NCBI GenBank assembly: GCA_030734395.1
Contig: JAUZTG010000016.1
Span: forward strand, 1,922,001 to 1,986,000
Length of the DNA: 64,000 bases
Direction: 5' to 3'
Source of the DNA: Sarocladium kiliense
Lineage: Eukaryota > Ascomycota > Sordariomycetes > Hypocreales > Sarocladiaceae
The translations under genes and the position numbers were made by a program. Each line of letters begins with the position of its first letter. Positions within the stretch are counted from its first letter, which is position 1. A model generated the notes under the pieces. It saw nothing but the letters and a program-made list of their open reading frames with translations, had not been told where the DNA came from and did not search any database. Below, piece after piece: positions 53,201-64,000 of this stretch.

Positions 53201-55768
53201 ACAAAGAAGCACTTGAAGGTGATGGGCAACATCCGGACCAGCGCGTTTCAGCCAAAGGAAAGGTTGTTCCGTGCGAGGTCTCCACATCCTTCTCTTCATC
53301 CACCGTGTTCAGGGAGCTCCTTCCTTAAGCATATCCAAGACGTCATCGCCTGAACCGCACTTGCCTACTGAGGTGCTGCATGCATCCTTCCTTCAGTTGA
53401 CAAATGAATCTGAGAGGAGGTCGTCGTGGCCGCCGTCCTAGTTGGTTCACAGGCTTGCAGTCTGACTCAGCGTGGCTATAGATTTTGGTACGCGAAGAGT
53501 CCTTCCAAACACCACTGCTCATCGTGCGCATTCCAATCCGTTCCCGACGCCAACGGGGAACTCAATCACCAATGTTTGCTATTGTTGAAAGGCTCAGCAT
53601 GTAGCCGCTAGCATCGAGACTAGGCGCCCACAGAACATGATCGACTACACCTTGGCGGCTATCCTGCTCCCTTGACCCAGCCCAGCCTCTGAACCAGCTC
53701 AGTCCCTGCCATTCAGCGGTGATCTCACGGCTCGTGTGCCTACTTAGAGTGTCTCGAGTTCAGCTTGCATAACGATGCCCTTCCACCAGGCATCCAGTCA
53801 GAAATCGTGAGTCAGTTGATGCTTTTTTTTCCTGTCGCTCAAAAGTGGCCACATTTTTTTTGACGATGCAGGAGATGGAGTCCTCCCGCATCTCCACACA
53901 CGCTTGCACACACACTCTCTCCCAAACTCAGACCACAACACCATCCCATGGCGCCAAGGGTCGCATTCCGCGCTAGGGGCGTTGGGGATACGAGGCGGCG
54001 AATACTTTCAGCAACCCAAACAGCATACAAGTCAGGTGCAAGGCAGCCATCGTCGGGCTCTGTTCACCCAGGTGCTGCCACCTTCGGCAGACAAAAAAAC
54101 CCGGGTCGGAGCTGGCATTGTCCAATCGCTGGCACACACTTTTTGTAGCATTGGCTACCCATGTGACGCCATCGTGTTCGTGTTATCGGTCACCATCTGA
54201 ATGGCGCTCTTCAGCACACTCAGGTCCTAGGTGCCGTCGAGAGTTTCTCAGTTGGCGTAAAGCACTGTTCAGGTCGTGAGACTCATCAATGGAGAAAGCA
54301 AGTCACTTCTTGGGCAAGGGCACCTTTTCCCCAATCATTGTGCATCCCAAGACTGCAAGGAATGCACGACAAGAACTCCCAGCCGCCTAGGGCACTTTTT
54401 TTCTTTATCTCTCCATGCACGACGATATGGACTGCAGCAACCCCGCCTCCATGCAACAGGCGCCGAGGCCATGTTCAACTCGAACGCCTCCGCTACCAAT
54501 CACCCTGGTGGACCTTTGCTGCACCTTGTATGCGATGGATGATGATGCACGAACGCCATACCATGATGAGGAACTGGTCCCGCGCTTGCACATGCAGACG
54601 AGGATCGAACTGCATGTCGCCTGTATGTTTGTGAACCATTGCGGGCGACATGGCTTACCCTGCGATGTGATGCCACCGTGATCATATGGATGTGGTGCCG
54701 TGTCCACCTTACGCCGTGTTCATCCGTAGAAGACAGTTTGAGGTTGGGTCGAGTTCCACTAGATTCAACAGAGCCTCGTGGCTGAACTTTGCAAGTACAA
54801 TGCCATGGTTGGATGTCGAACATGTGAGAGACTACTGCAAGCCGGTCCGTGATGCTTTACGCGGCGGCAGCCATCGCCTTACATCAGTTCAGCCCTGTTT
54901 ATTGGTTTGGCCGATAGTTGAACTGTATCCGGTTGAACAGTAATCACGTACCGAGCTTAACGCCTTAAATCATCTGTACCTCATTGATGTGCGATACCGG
55001 AGGCAACTGAGTCCGTTCCCTCAGGCAGCGAGCAACTGCACAATAACCTCAACGAGACCGCCTTCTGTGAGTTCCAGTGAGGATCAACAGTATGATCGCG
55101 CTGAAATCTGTGTAGTCTATCTACACTGGTTCTTCTGCTTGATCAATTAAATGATTGACTAGATGATGAAAGGGGATCAAAACCGTATGCCACCACCTAG
55201 CGTTATCCTCCAAGATGATGCCTCGCAGCAGTGGAATTTCGACCTTCACGGATAGTCAAACGAGATCGTGAAAACCTGGAGTTGAATAGAAGGGATACTA
55301 CCAAGGTGCCAAATGTCAAATAAATATTCCTCTCCCGGGGGGACTATTCAAGCCAGGCCAGGTTCCTGAGTGAAGAGCAGTTCAGCATCAAGCCATGCGA
55401 GCTTGTATAGGGTAGCAGCGAACCGTTGCATGGCCTCGGAAGTATGGGTGTTGGGTAATCAGATGCGTGGTAGTATACGTATGATGGATTTAATAAGATT
55501 TTATTCAGAGTGCTGGTAGGCAGCTGTGCATGCGACAGTGAGAAACAGAGGTATGTGAGCTACCTTGTTACCCTTGGGTTTGGTAAGTTGATCAGCGCAA
55601 CGGACTACCTTACTGTGTCCTATCGTTAACAGGGTCAAAGGCTGTTGACTCTCTTCCCCGGAGATGAGAACTCTCTTCGTAAAGAATCCATCGTTTTAAA
55701 AAGTCATTGACGAAGGCAGGCAAGGCCCCTGATAGTACATATCCTGAAGCCAGACCACGATCCGTTTC
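50215..55768. other. Gene-poor 5.5-kb region upstream of the WSC sensor
   Basis: The longest stretch without a recognisable gene. From 50,215 to about 51,350 the - strand is C/T-rich, suggesting a long leader and promoter of the WSC gene; a purine GGA-type microsatellite lies at about 51,024-51,060. Further on I see only short overlapping ORFs without family features, one TACTCCGTA (52593-52601), one CACGTG (about 52,274) and a nested hairpin (51426-51474). Base composition resembles the genic parts, so RIP-decayed transposons are not evident. A non-coding RNA or a fast-evolving gene cannot be excluded. Confidence 0.5.
51426..51474. other. Nested imperfect hairpin
   Basis: Outer arms CAGCG/CGCTG, then CGCC/GGCG, then inner TTAGC/GCTAA around a 5-base loop, all in register within 49 bases. 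Seen by eye; stability not computed. Confidence 0.45.
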
Positions 55769-56254
55769 TCAAGTCTTGCGCTCTGAGCTGTCCTGTGTGT
55801 CGAGTGCCTTGATCACCGCACGATGCTGCTCTTCTTCCGACGGCCCCTGCTTTTGTCCTTCTTCCTGTTTGCTGTCGCCACTAACCCATGGTCCATGAAT
55901 AAGTCCTACCGGTACCCCGATCAATGCACCCAACCCAGCCATGGGTATTGAAGCGATTGTCCCTACAAGTGTGCCGACGATAGCGCCAGTCCCACTTCCC
56001 AACCCTGTTCCCAAACCTGCTCCGCCGATGGCACCCTGCAACGCGCTACTAGCGATGCTGCGCGCCTCTTTGCTGTGTGATCGGGCTTCATCCTCGCGCT
56101 CTTCGGATTTGGCAAGTAGCTCGTCTCGTTTCGCATCATCTGTGGTTGAGTTTGCTTCGTCGCGAAGGCTGTCGGCTTCTTGCTGCGCTTCTTTGGCGGC
56201 TCTTGCTTCTTCGAGCACCTTTTGCTCGGCCTCTGGGTCAACAGGGCCCGACAT
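55769..56254 (-). CDS. Small glycine-zipper protein with N-terminal coiled coil, unknown function
   Basis: Intronless ORF of 161 residues; I do not recognise a named family, though similar short proteins are widespread in ascomycetes. Residues 5-75 are a charged helix rich in Ala, Glu, Lys and Asp (EAEQKVLEEARAAKEAQQEA, DELLAKSEEREDEARS), likely coiled coil. Residues 82-125 form a glycine-zipper run (GAIGGAGLGTGLGSGTGAIV, GTLVGTIASIPMAGLGALIG) of the GxxxG type that could insert in or deform a membrane. The tail is acidic and polar. Amino-acid bias and clean domain order support a true gene. Confidence 0.65.
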   Translation of the reverse strand: MSGPVDPEAEQKVLEEARAAKEAQQEADSLRDEANSTTDDAKRDELLAKSEEREDEARSHSKEARSIASSALQGAIGGAGLGTGLGSGTGAIVGTLVGTIASIPMAGLGALIGVPVGLIHGPWVSGDSKQEEGQKQGPSEEEQHRAVIKALDTQDSSERKT

Positions 56255-57489
56255 TTCCGTTGAAAGACCCCTGGTGAGAAAGTACTTGTGGAGTTATTGG
56301 AAAATCCCGGTATATACAACGAGAAACTGACTGCGAAAATTGTGTTTGAGTGCCGTCGTAGGATCGCTTTGCAGGTACGCATATGTAGAGCGACGCCTTA
56401 CGTGACGTCAACAGTAGCTTTAGAGCCCTTGAAACAGGATATTGGGTGTTCGCGACTGATAGACGGTATTGGTGACAATGTTGGCTGGCTAGCGTTGCAT
56501 AAGCGTCGAGTTTCCACCCGGAAGCTACGAAGTCTCAGCAAAGGGCAATCCTATCAGGTGCTGCCTCAGTGTACCAGCGATCCGTAGGGAGGCGACAAAC
56601 AAATGTGAATCATGTCGTGTTTGTAAGCTCTGCCACAAGGCGAAGGAGTTCAGGCCTTGTCCTCTTCGTGATAATAAGACTGCTGCCGTTGAATAGCTCA
56701 ACAGGCTCGATGATGATGATCATTTCTGTCTGTCAAAAGGCTTGCAGGTATCAGTTCGAAACCGATTTAGTGACCAACAGCCTCGTAGTAGTTTGACTTG
56801 CAGTTTAGCTCGCCAGTCTCCCCGTCCTTCACCAACGTTGCCCTTACTGTAGAGCTCCTACCTGCACCCGATACTATCTGAGCCGTCAAGTAAAGGCTTG
56901 TTACATTATACCGACAGGGTTTCTTATAGACAACTATATTATTTGCTCCATTTGAACTGAAATGATCTCAAGCGACGTTTGACCCCTCTACTCCTATGCG
57001 CTTTTCCATGGCTTGACCCCTCCACTACCCCAAGCTCGGCACACCGTGACTGGTAAGACATCAAGTGATCGAAAACAGAATGATCAGGTGTCAACACACA
57101 CTGAGACATTCATGTGCTCAAATGAGGAACCAGGAATGGCTAGAAATTGATATTCCAGAAGCTGACGAACCGGTGAGTGATCGTAATGGCCAGCAACTTC
57201 ATCCACCGAGCAACACCCAGCTGACCAGGCCCTGTAACACGCCCTAGCGGAAGGCTCCGCTACCTATGTCACAGTAAGCTCCGTCGGACTTCAACATTAC
57301 CTTCACTCAGCTCGTCATCGTGATTCCTGTAGACGTGCTTGTCAGCAACTGCGCCTCTTCCTTTCGACGACCGACGGACTTTTCTCCCTTCAAAATTCCT
57401 CAATGCTGGCGTCTCTCTGAAAAATAGTCCGTCACGATCGCCCCGATGGATCTTTGCACCTCATGAAGCTCCCACACCTCCCGCCAACC
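56255..57489. other. Divergent intergenic region
   Basis: About 1.2 kb between the glycine-zipper and PI-PLC genes. No ORF, repeat or motif worth naming. Confidence 0.5.
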
Positions 57490-58545
57490 ATGGCGCCTCC
57501 TTCTCGTCACCCTCGCCGCTTCGACTTCCTCCTCATCCTCCCTCTCGCCCTCCTCGCCTCATACATCTTCTACACTCTCCTCTCCCTGCGCACGACAGCA
57601 TGTCTCCACGGCAGTCCGAATTGCCATCGCGGCTTTCGCAGTGCCTACAGCTTCGATGCAGCGGCGTCGCATCGGCCAGATTGGATGAAGAGCATACCTG
57701 ACGAGACGAACCTTACGAGCTTGAGCATACCTGGCACGCACGATACGATGACCTACGAGATCGAGAATCAGAGGTTGGAGTGTCAGAATTGGAATCTCAC
57801 CGTGCAGATGGAGGCGGGGATGAGGTACTTCGACATTCGAGCGAGGTTGAAGAATGATGAGTTGAGGATCTATCATACAAGTGGTGATACAGGTTTCAGC
57901 TACGAGGATGTGCTCCTGAGGATGTGCGGATTCTTGAAGAAGAACCCTTCCGAGACCATCGTCATGCGTCTGAAGGAGGAGGGCGTCCCGCTGGGACACA
58001 ACACCATCACCTTCGAAGACGCGTTCAACAGCTATCGCGACTCTCGCACTTCCACGAGGTCTTGCGTTTCAGACCACCTCTACCTCCACAACAACACCGA
58101 CAGCGGTGACAAGTCAGCTGTCATACCGACCCTTGGTGATCTTCGCTCTAAAATCTTTCTCCTTCAGAACTTTAAAGCTCCCAGTGGCAAATCGTATGGC
58201 CTCATTTGGTCTGGCCCACAGATGCAACTCGAAGATTTCTGGATCATGCCTGACGCGTCATTCCTGGATCAGAAGTGGGATGCGATCCACAAGGCAATCA
58301 AGCTGGCAAACGAAACTCCGCCTGACAATGAGGTGCTGTTCCTGGCGCACATCTCAGCCAGTGTTGGCGTTTTGCCGATCGAGGCGGCTGCAGGGACGGC
58401 GGATGGGAAGGTGACGGGCATGAACGACATGACGGGAGATTGGTTAGAGGACCATGTTGAAGAGGCTGTGAGAGCGGGGATTGTCATCTTTGACTTCCCA
58501 GGAAAGAAGGCTATAGATGCTGTGCTGAGCTGGAACCCAAAATGA
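57490..58545 (+). CDS. PI-PLC X-domain protein, membrane-anchored
   Basis: Single-domain phosphatidylinositol-specific phospholipase C of the bacterial type. 351 residues from the ATG at 57490, which has the better context (aaccATGG); an in-frame ATG 27 bases upstream would add nine residues. Signal-anchor helix about 12-32 (FDFLLILPLALLASYIFYTL). The catalytic histidines of the X-domain are His84 (SIPGTHDTMTY) and His129 (LRIYHTSG), with GMRYFDIRARLKNDELRIYH, MRLKEEG and the C-terminal VIFDFPGKKAIDAVLSWN typical of the family. No Y, C2 or EF-hand parts, so it is not a signalling PLC. It likely faces the secretory lumen or cell exterior and cleaves PI or GPI-like lipids. Converges on the regulator gene 47 bases away. 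Confidence 0.9.
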   Translation: MAPPSRHPRRFDFLLILPLALLASYIFYTLLSLRTTACLHGSPNCHRGFRSAYSFDAAASHRPDWMKSIPDETNLTSLSIPGTHDTMTYEIENQRLECQNWNLTVQMEAGMRYFDIRARLKNDELRIYHTSGDTGFSYEDVLLRMCGFLKKNPSETIVMRLKEEGVPLGHNTITFEDAFNSYRDSRTSTRSCVSDHLYLHNNTDSGDKSAVIPTLGDLRSKIFLLQNFKAPSGKSYGLIWSGPQMQLEDFWIMPDASFLDQKWDAIHKAIKLANETPPDNEVLFLAHISASVGVLPIEAAAGTADGKVTGMNDMTGDWLEDHVEEAVRAGIVIFDFPGKKAIDAVLSWNPK

Positions 58546-58592
58546 GATGCAATGGTTGATCAGAGGCCGTCATCGCCGCACTAGAGAGCCGA

Positions 58593-60835
58593 TTAGATGT
58601 GCCCGTTCGTCGTTTGATCCGAAGGCACCGTCATGGCTATCGACAACAGACTTGGGTCCATCGACAGGAGAAACCCGTCCCAGAGAGATCCATAGTTCAA
58701 AGGCATGTCGGCGAACTGGCCTGTCGCAGCCGTCATATCACCAGGCACAGTATCTGTCGAGACGTCCATCGCCGCTCTCTCCTCCTCCGGCAACTTGGCC
58801 AGATACCATTGTCTGATCCACCTCACCTTGAAGCAATACCTCGACGCCGATCCATCCCCATCCTCCAACAATCTCTGCGAATGGCCACTTTCCCTCGCCA
58901 ATCTGTCCGCCGCCTCGATCTGATCACCCATCCTGGCCAGCGCACCCGCAAAGTCCAGTCTCCCTCTGGCCGCCGCGGCGTTCCAGTCTGGGGAGTTGTC
59001 GAGCAGCAGGAGGCGCGAGACAGTGACGATAGCGAAGGCAGCGAGACCGATGCCAGTGAAGGGTTGTGTCCGGAGGTCAGAGTCGCAGATGGTGAATTGG
59101 GCGGCGAAGTAATCGGAGGCGGCTTGTAGACAGCGCCAGAGGCCTTCAGATCGTTGGAAGTGTTCGTAGGAGTTGAAGGAGGAGGAGTCGAGAGGTGTTG
59201 GCGACATGCTGATCAGGGGCTCATAGAGGCGCATGGTGAGGGTGTGGTAATGGCACATGATGCTGGCTGTATATAAACGGATGGTGAGCATGCGACATAC
59301 AAATAGACAAGAGCATGAGTTCATATGGTCAGATGTCGACTTACGGTTCTCCTGTCCAGATGCACGGTGATAAGCATCAACAACAGACTTCAACTCTGCT
59401 TGGATCCGCTCAATAGCCATGAAAACCGGTGCACGCAGATACTTGGGCGACTCGGGTGCACTATCCGGGTTGAAAACAGTATTGATATGATCTGCGGTTT
59501 TATGCAGTCTCGCCAGGGCCACGACATGAAGGTCTGTCTCATACTCTCCTGCTTTCTCCAGTGCCTCGCAACAGCGGTCGAGGTACCCTGACCATGGAAG
59601 GCGAGGGCCTCTTCGGAACAGACTAGCTGAGCTGCGGCGGATAACAGTATCAGTAATGAAGCTCAACTCGCATGTTCAAGTGGAAGGTGGCAATACTTAC
59701 GGAGAGGATACGTGGAAGTAGCCGAGAACGGCGCGCATCTCGTGTGATGTGTGCGTAGGTTCTAAGGGAACTCGCATTTCCAACGCTTTCCATGCGTCCG
59801 CTAACAATGACTGCTGAGCGAGAAATGTATCTCCTGGAGCTCTGTCAAGCTTCAGATCGACAACGACGGAGTTGGCGAGTTGGAGGATTGTGGTGGTTGG
59901 CATGTCGACGTAGAACTGAAAATCGCCCCTACCTTCTTGTCAGGAGCCGGATTCATGAAGATGAGGAAGAGATAGAGAAATTGTACTTGGGTATACTTAC
60001 CAGGTCAGGTGTATGAGAATCGCTTGTAAGAGTTCTAGTCTCTTTTGCTGACGGACGACAATCTCCTCGGCGAGATGTCTTCTGAACCAGAGCTTGAAGT
60101 CTGCCTGGATCTCGACCGTCAAGGGCGCAACTGTGGCCATGATTGCCCAGAATAGGCACTTAGACCTGTGGTAGAGCGTCATTGCATCTATGTTGTGAGG
60201 GATGATGACAAAGGGGCACTTGGGCATCATGTCCCTTTGGTACGTGGCCAGATAGGACGACGCCTGCTGGGCGGTGAGGCGGAAGTTAGGGAGCAGTTCG
60301 AGGACTGCATCGCTATGAATAGATCGATGGCCATCTTGAGCAGTCCTAGAGCGAGTACTTGTGTGAATGGTGGTTTTGTCTGATGTGTTTGCTGTTGTGC
60401 TTTCGGGAGTCAGGGGTGTTGGAGCAGTTGTGCTTCCGGGCTGAGGCTGCGGGTTTGTAGAGAGAAGAGAGATTATGCCGTCGATTCTTCTCTCCAACTG
60501 AGCAACACGTCTAGACGGGCATAAGAAACTCAGGACACAGAAGAGCTGTAAAAGAGTCAACCTACGTTGAAGGGGCTCTCTTCTTGCGAGGTACGGATGC
60601 CGGAACGGAGCATGTAAGTCCCATCCGGGCACAGCTGCGATGAGTCGGTCAATACGGTCCCGCGCGATCGGCTTGGACCGAAGGGAACCCACCGGATGCA
60701 AGCTTCGGGATCGTGTACTTTATCCTCCGGAGGCCAAAGGCACTTCATCTTGAGCCTGGCGCATTTGGCACAGGCTCGCCGCTTCGACCCGGCGGCATGG
60801 TTTGTGTCGGCCGGTGACGGCCCGCGATCAACCAT
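58593..60835 (-). CDS. Zn2Cys6 fungal transcription factor (Leu3-like)
   Basis: Nuclear regulator. Exons 60835-60693, 60634-60566, 60510-60001, 59928-59701, 59631-59345 and 59266-58593 give 636 residues. The zinc cluster (Cys22, 25, 32, 46, 49, 56 in CAKCARLKMKC...CIRCARMGLTC) spans the first intron, which strongly supports that join; a coiled coil RVAQLERRIDGIISLL follows (about 73-90). The middle-homology region includes FVIIPHNIDAMTLYHRSKCL, LANSVVVDLKLDRAP and SASLFRRGPRLPWSGYLDRC. The sixth exon follows a 78-base intron with no stop, so retention would keep the frame. The frame is open further upstream (ATG at 60964), but the zinc cluster normally lies near the N-terminus. Target genes unknown; no biosynthetic cluster flanks it. 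Confidence 0.92.
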
Positions 60836-62819
60836 CACAGCTGAAGCGAATAATAACACCAAGAAGAACGAGGAGCAATGATTCAGATGCGAGTATGACA
60901 GTGTGTACAGATGACGAAATGATTCCTGGATTTGCGATTGCATGTGAACGATGAGAACGCGCACACCTGTGCAACGGATACGGAGTCGGAGGTTCAGCTA
61001 AGGCCCGGAGCGAAGCTAGCTGGGCATTAGAGGCGCAGCTGATTGGCGGTGCAGGGATGAGCAGGCCATAGAATCCGCTATTGGATTCTTGTTCAGGTCC
61101 GGACAAGCCGGCTACGGGAATTAGGGACTGTCCGGAGGCCCTGATTGAAGAGGGAGCGGATCAAGGCATGCGACTTCAGGCACGTGTGAAATGACGAGGG
61201 ACTTGCTATATGTCTCCTGAATGAGCGTATAGAGGATTGGAAAGCTACCTTATGTGCCGCCTGCTTCACAGCCGGTCACTCAGCTTGAAGGTGCATTTCG
61301 CGCTGCACTATACCCGAAGGTCAATCGACTCGTCTTGTAGAAACAAGCCGTAAAGTGTCAAGGGTATTGGCCTTCCGATATACCATCTCATAATGCGATT
61401 AATGTTTTAATTATGAATCAATTCGCAGCCATAAAGGCCTTTACTATAGACCAACGCGGAACCAGTGCGACTTGAGCTACGGGGCTCATAAGGCTTAGCT
61501 CTTTGCTGATGATCGTCCTTCCACAGACAATTTCCCTGTCCTGAGAATGCTAATTGATGTACCTTAAGAGGATACTCCGGTCAAGAGGTGGGACGCGGAG
61601 CTTTGCATTAGCCGCTGTCGCAGAGTTCACCTTTGCCCATCTAGGGCCCGGTGTCGGCCAAACGGTGATTGCGATGGACCCTGGCAATGTACGCAAAGCT
61701 TAACAAGACGTCAAATTCACAGGGAGCAGCTGAGTCTGCGCCGGAGCATAATTTCCTGGAAGCCCAACTGCTTTTGCGTCAAGACTATCCGCTGAGATGC
61801 CTGACTTGGTACGAATATGCCAAGATAGACAAGATCCTTGAGGAGACTCTCGGTCGAATAGCTTGAGGTCCGAAGCAGTGCTACATCAGTGTAGAGCTAT
61901 ATTGACAGTCTTTAACACAGGCTATCAAGTGGCAGTGAGTGCTTGACGCAGTTCGATTCTAGTGAAGCCTTTGCGACGCTATTATAAGTTGTATGACACA
62001 AGGATATAAGTCGCTATTGCCGTAGTTATTCAAGACGTTCGTTCAGTTGCTACTCGCGTATTCGGGCATTTATCGAAGAGTCAAGTGGTGACCCAATCAG
62101 ACTATATCAATTGGACGAAACCCCCCTCACTGTCTGCGAAGGTGCTCTCCAATCGATACTCCTCTATAGGTCGTGCTCGGCAGTGCAAGGAAAGTTCTGT
62201 GCAATCACTTGACCATCTGCGGTATTTACGACTCCCGAATGATGGCATCTTGGCCAGCAGCACGACACGATGGAGGGGCAAACTGCCAAGGCCTGAAAAC
62301 CTTTTACCAATGTTCACGGCCTTTTTACATCACGTAAACTGATATTTCAGTCAGAGATGAGTCGACAAATAGTTTAATGATACATCAAATTACAAAACCG
62401 TGATCTAAATGGTTGGAGCTGCAAGTTCTCGACCGGCTCCTACGCCATCAGGGTACTAAGTAGCACCGGCTTCTATCGGGCTACAAGGGTGGAAATCCTG
62501 ACCCAAGACCGATCGTCGTTTGTTGGAGAGATAAATCTCTTGGTCGCTTATTGAGCCACCCAAGGCCAAGCTTGCATGGGTTGATTGGGCTCGGCAAGCC
62601 GTGAGCAAGTGGAACTCGTAAATATGCTGGGTTAGACCAGTCGGAGGCGAACCGGAGGAAGGATGCAGGGTCTTTTCTTCCGGAGTTGAATGGAGAGAAG
62701 AAATGTTGTCGGGCGATAAAGAGACTCGTAGATGCGTCTTTTGTCTTGAGTGTTGAAGGATCTTTGCAGAGCTTCCTCATCTCCCCAATCACCGGTACCA
62801 GACTGAGCCGGTTGACCCA
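60836..62819. other. Divergent intergenic region, 2 kb
   Basis: Between the regulator and the permease. The part from about 61,380 to 62,450 is somewhat A/T-richer and carries short ORFs (61669-61866, 62085-62342) without recognisable motifs; they could be decayed gene pieces. No terminal repeats or tRNA found. Confidence 0.5.
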
Positions 62820-64000
62820 ATGGCCGTCACATCTGGAATAGAGCCCCAGGCCTCGCTGCCAGAGGCAATCGCATCCCAGCAACCTGATGTTCAAGAGAAG
62901 AACCCTACCATCTCAGCGACAACTTCCACAGACCCCTCGCCAAGCACTCAACCAGCCCAAGCAGGCGGCTTCTTCCACTGGCACGAACCCAACACCAGCC
63001 GCGAAGAGAAGCGCTTCATCTTCAAGCTCGACTTCTTTGTCTTGACCTACGCTTGCTTCTCCTTCTTCGTCAAGCAGCTTGACCAGAACAATATCACTAA
63101 TGCCTACTCATCTGGTATGGCGGAGGAGCTTGGGTTCGGACCTGGCGATGAGCTGTCCTGGATGAATACGTATTTCATCATTGGCACATTCATTGGAAGC
63201 CCGTTTGGTAATTTGGTAATGAGCAAGGTAGCGCCGAGATTCTGGCTGCCGTTTTGTGTGGCGATGTGGTCGTTCTTTGTGCTGTTCTTGTACAAGTGCG
63301 ATCATGCCTACCAGTTCTACATTCTGCGGGTTGGTGATCTTCATCCTTGGGTTCTTTAGGAATTCCGGCTGACATTTTCGATGTAGTTCTTCATCGGCTT
63401 CTGGGAAAGTTCCGCGTGGCCGGGTATTCATTACCTACTTGGAGCTTGGTATACGAGGAGTGAGCTCGGACGCCGATCTGCCATCTTCGTCATCTCATCA
63501 ATCTTGGGACAGATGTTCTCAGGCTACTTGCAAGCTGCCTTGTTCACGGGTATGGACGGCAAGATGGGTCTCTCTGCCTGGCGATGGCTCTTCATCTTTG
63601 ACTTTGTGATTGGCATTCCCGTCGTCATCTACGGAGTGGTAAGTTGGGAAACCTTCATGATAACCTGCAAGCATTACGCGCCCTGCTAACAACTTTCCAC
63701 TCAGTTCGTGATCCCAGATACTCCACACAAGACCAAAGCCTTCTGGCTCACCGACTGGGAGAAGCAACGCGCCCGCGAGCGCATCGAAGCCGAAGGCCGC
63801 AAACCCACCAGCAAGCTCGACTGGACCTTCTTCCGCCGCGTCTTCACCTCCTGGCAGATCTACACCTTCAGCCTTGGCTTCATGTTCTGGAACCTGACTT
63901 GTGCAAGCTACACCATCCAGGCCTTCACTATCTACCTCCGCCAGCAAGGGTATAAGATCGTGGATGTGAACAATATCCCGACGGCGCAGCCGGCGTTTAA
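62820..64000 (+). CDS. Dal5/Tna1-family MFS permease (partial, 3' end beyond window)
   Basis: Anion:cation symporter family permease for organic anions or vitamins (allantoate, nicotinate, pantothenate, biotin precursors). Exons 62820-63329, 63387-63638 and 63705 to beyond 64000; both introns carry clear branch points (gctgac, tgctaac). A soluble N-terminus of about 65 residues precedes EEKRFIFKLDFFVLTYACFS, then KQLDQNNITNAYSSGMAEEL, WMNTYFIIGTFIGSPFGNL, FWESSAWPGIHYLLGAWY and GYLQAALFTGMDGKMGLSAW with RWLFIFD, all characteristic of the family. The domain motif FVIPDTPHKTKAFWLTDWEK leads the central loop. About 350 residues visible of about 500-550. Substrate not predictable. Confidence 0.93.

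Noticed and set aside
61669..61866. 65-codon ORF ending YEYAKIDKILEETLGRIA
   Set aside because: Looks protein-like at the end but is short, isolated and unrecognised; kept only as a possible gene fragment in the spacer entry.
1..64000. CRISPR arrays, rRNA genes, bacterial-type operons or ribosome binding sites
   Set aside because: No spaced direct-repeat arrays or rRNA-like stretches were seen, and gene structure is eukaryotic.

Overview
The window is nuclear DNA from a filamentous ascomycete (Pezizomycotina; perhaps Dothideomycetes, but the sequence alone does not settle the class). Evidence: short GT-AG introns (about 49 to 107 nt, often with CTRAC-like branch points), fungus-only families (CFEM proteins, WSC sensor, Zn2Cys6 regulator, SIT siderophore transporter, Dal5-type permease, Erg28) and a Fot1/pogo-type transposon. 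It holds 24 protein-coding loci, two of them cut by the window edges, plus one intact DNA transposon. I found no convincing rRNA, tRNA or CRISPR array.

Left part (1-18.9 kb): 5' part of nucleoporin Nup155/170 (-); 3-ketoacyl-CoA reductase (-) divergent from ERG28 (+), both ER lipid-enzyme genes; GAL7 (-) converging on ERG28; a secreted GH12-fold protein (-) whose two catalytic glutamates appear replaced; a 1,860-bp Fot1/pogo element with near-perfect 48-bp inverted repeats and TA duplications, sitting in the promoter interval between the GH12 gene and ADA2; ADA2 (+); a Cdc25/rhodanese-type phosphatase (+); an HD-domain nucleotidase (+); and an unknown 564-residue disordered protein (+).

Middle part (19-39 kb): a PHO84-type phosphate permease (-) with CACGTG boxes upstream; MET2 (-) with a TCACGTGA box, divergent from a TXNDC17-like thioredoxin-fold protein (+); then a stretch with an iron-acquisition flavour: a siderophore transporter (-) divergent from two CFEM GPI-type proteins (+), with an ATCTGATAA (SreA-type GATA) site between them; a GNAT acetyltransferase (+); an FSP1/AIF-like NAD(P)H oxidoreductase (+) preceded by a nested palindrome built on two inverted ATCWGATAA sites; and a wax-synthase-like MBOAT gene (-) with an apparent one-base frameshift.

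Right part (39-64 kb): the 2,381-residue THO2 gene (+); a WSC cell-wall-stress sensor (-); a 5.5-kb gene-poor stretch upstream of it; a small glycine-zipper protein (-); a PI-PLC X-domain protein (+) converging on a Zn2Cys6 transcription factor (-); a 2-kb spacer; and the 5' part of a Dal5-family permease (+).

Most genes are housekeeping and not co-functional. The best candidate for a working module is the 26.9-36.7 kb block, where transporter, heme/iron-type cell-surface proteins and a flavin oxidoreductase lie around GATA-type iron-regulatory sites. All gene models come from reading splice signals by eye and matching family motifs from memory; no database search was run.
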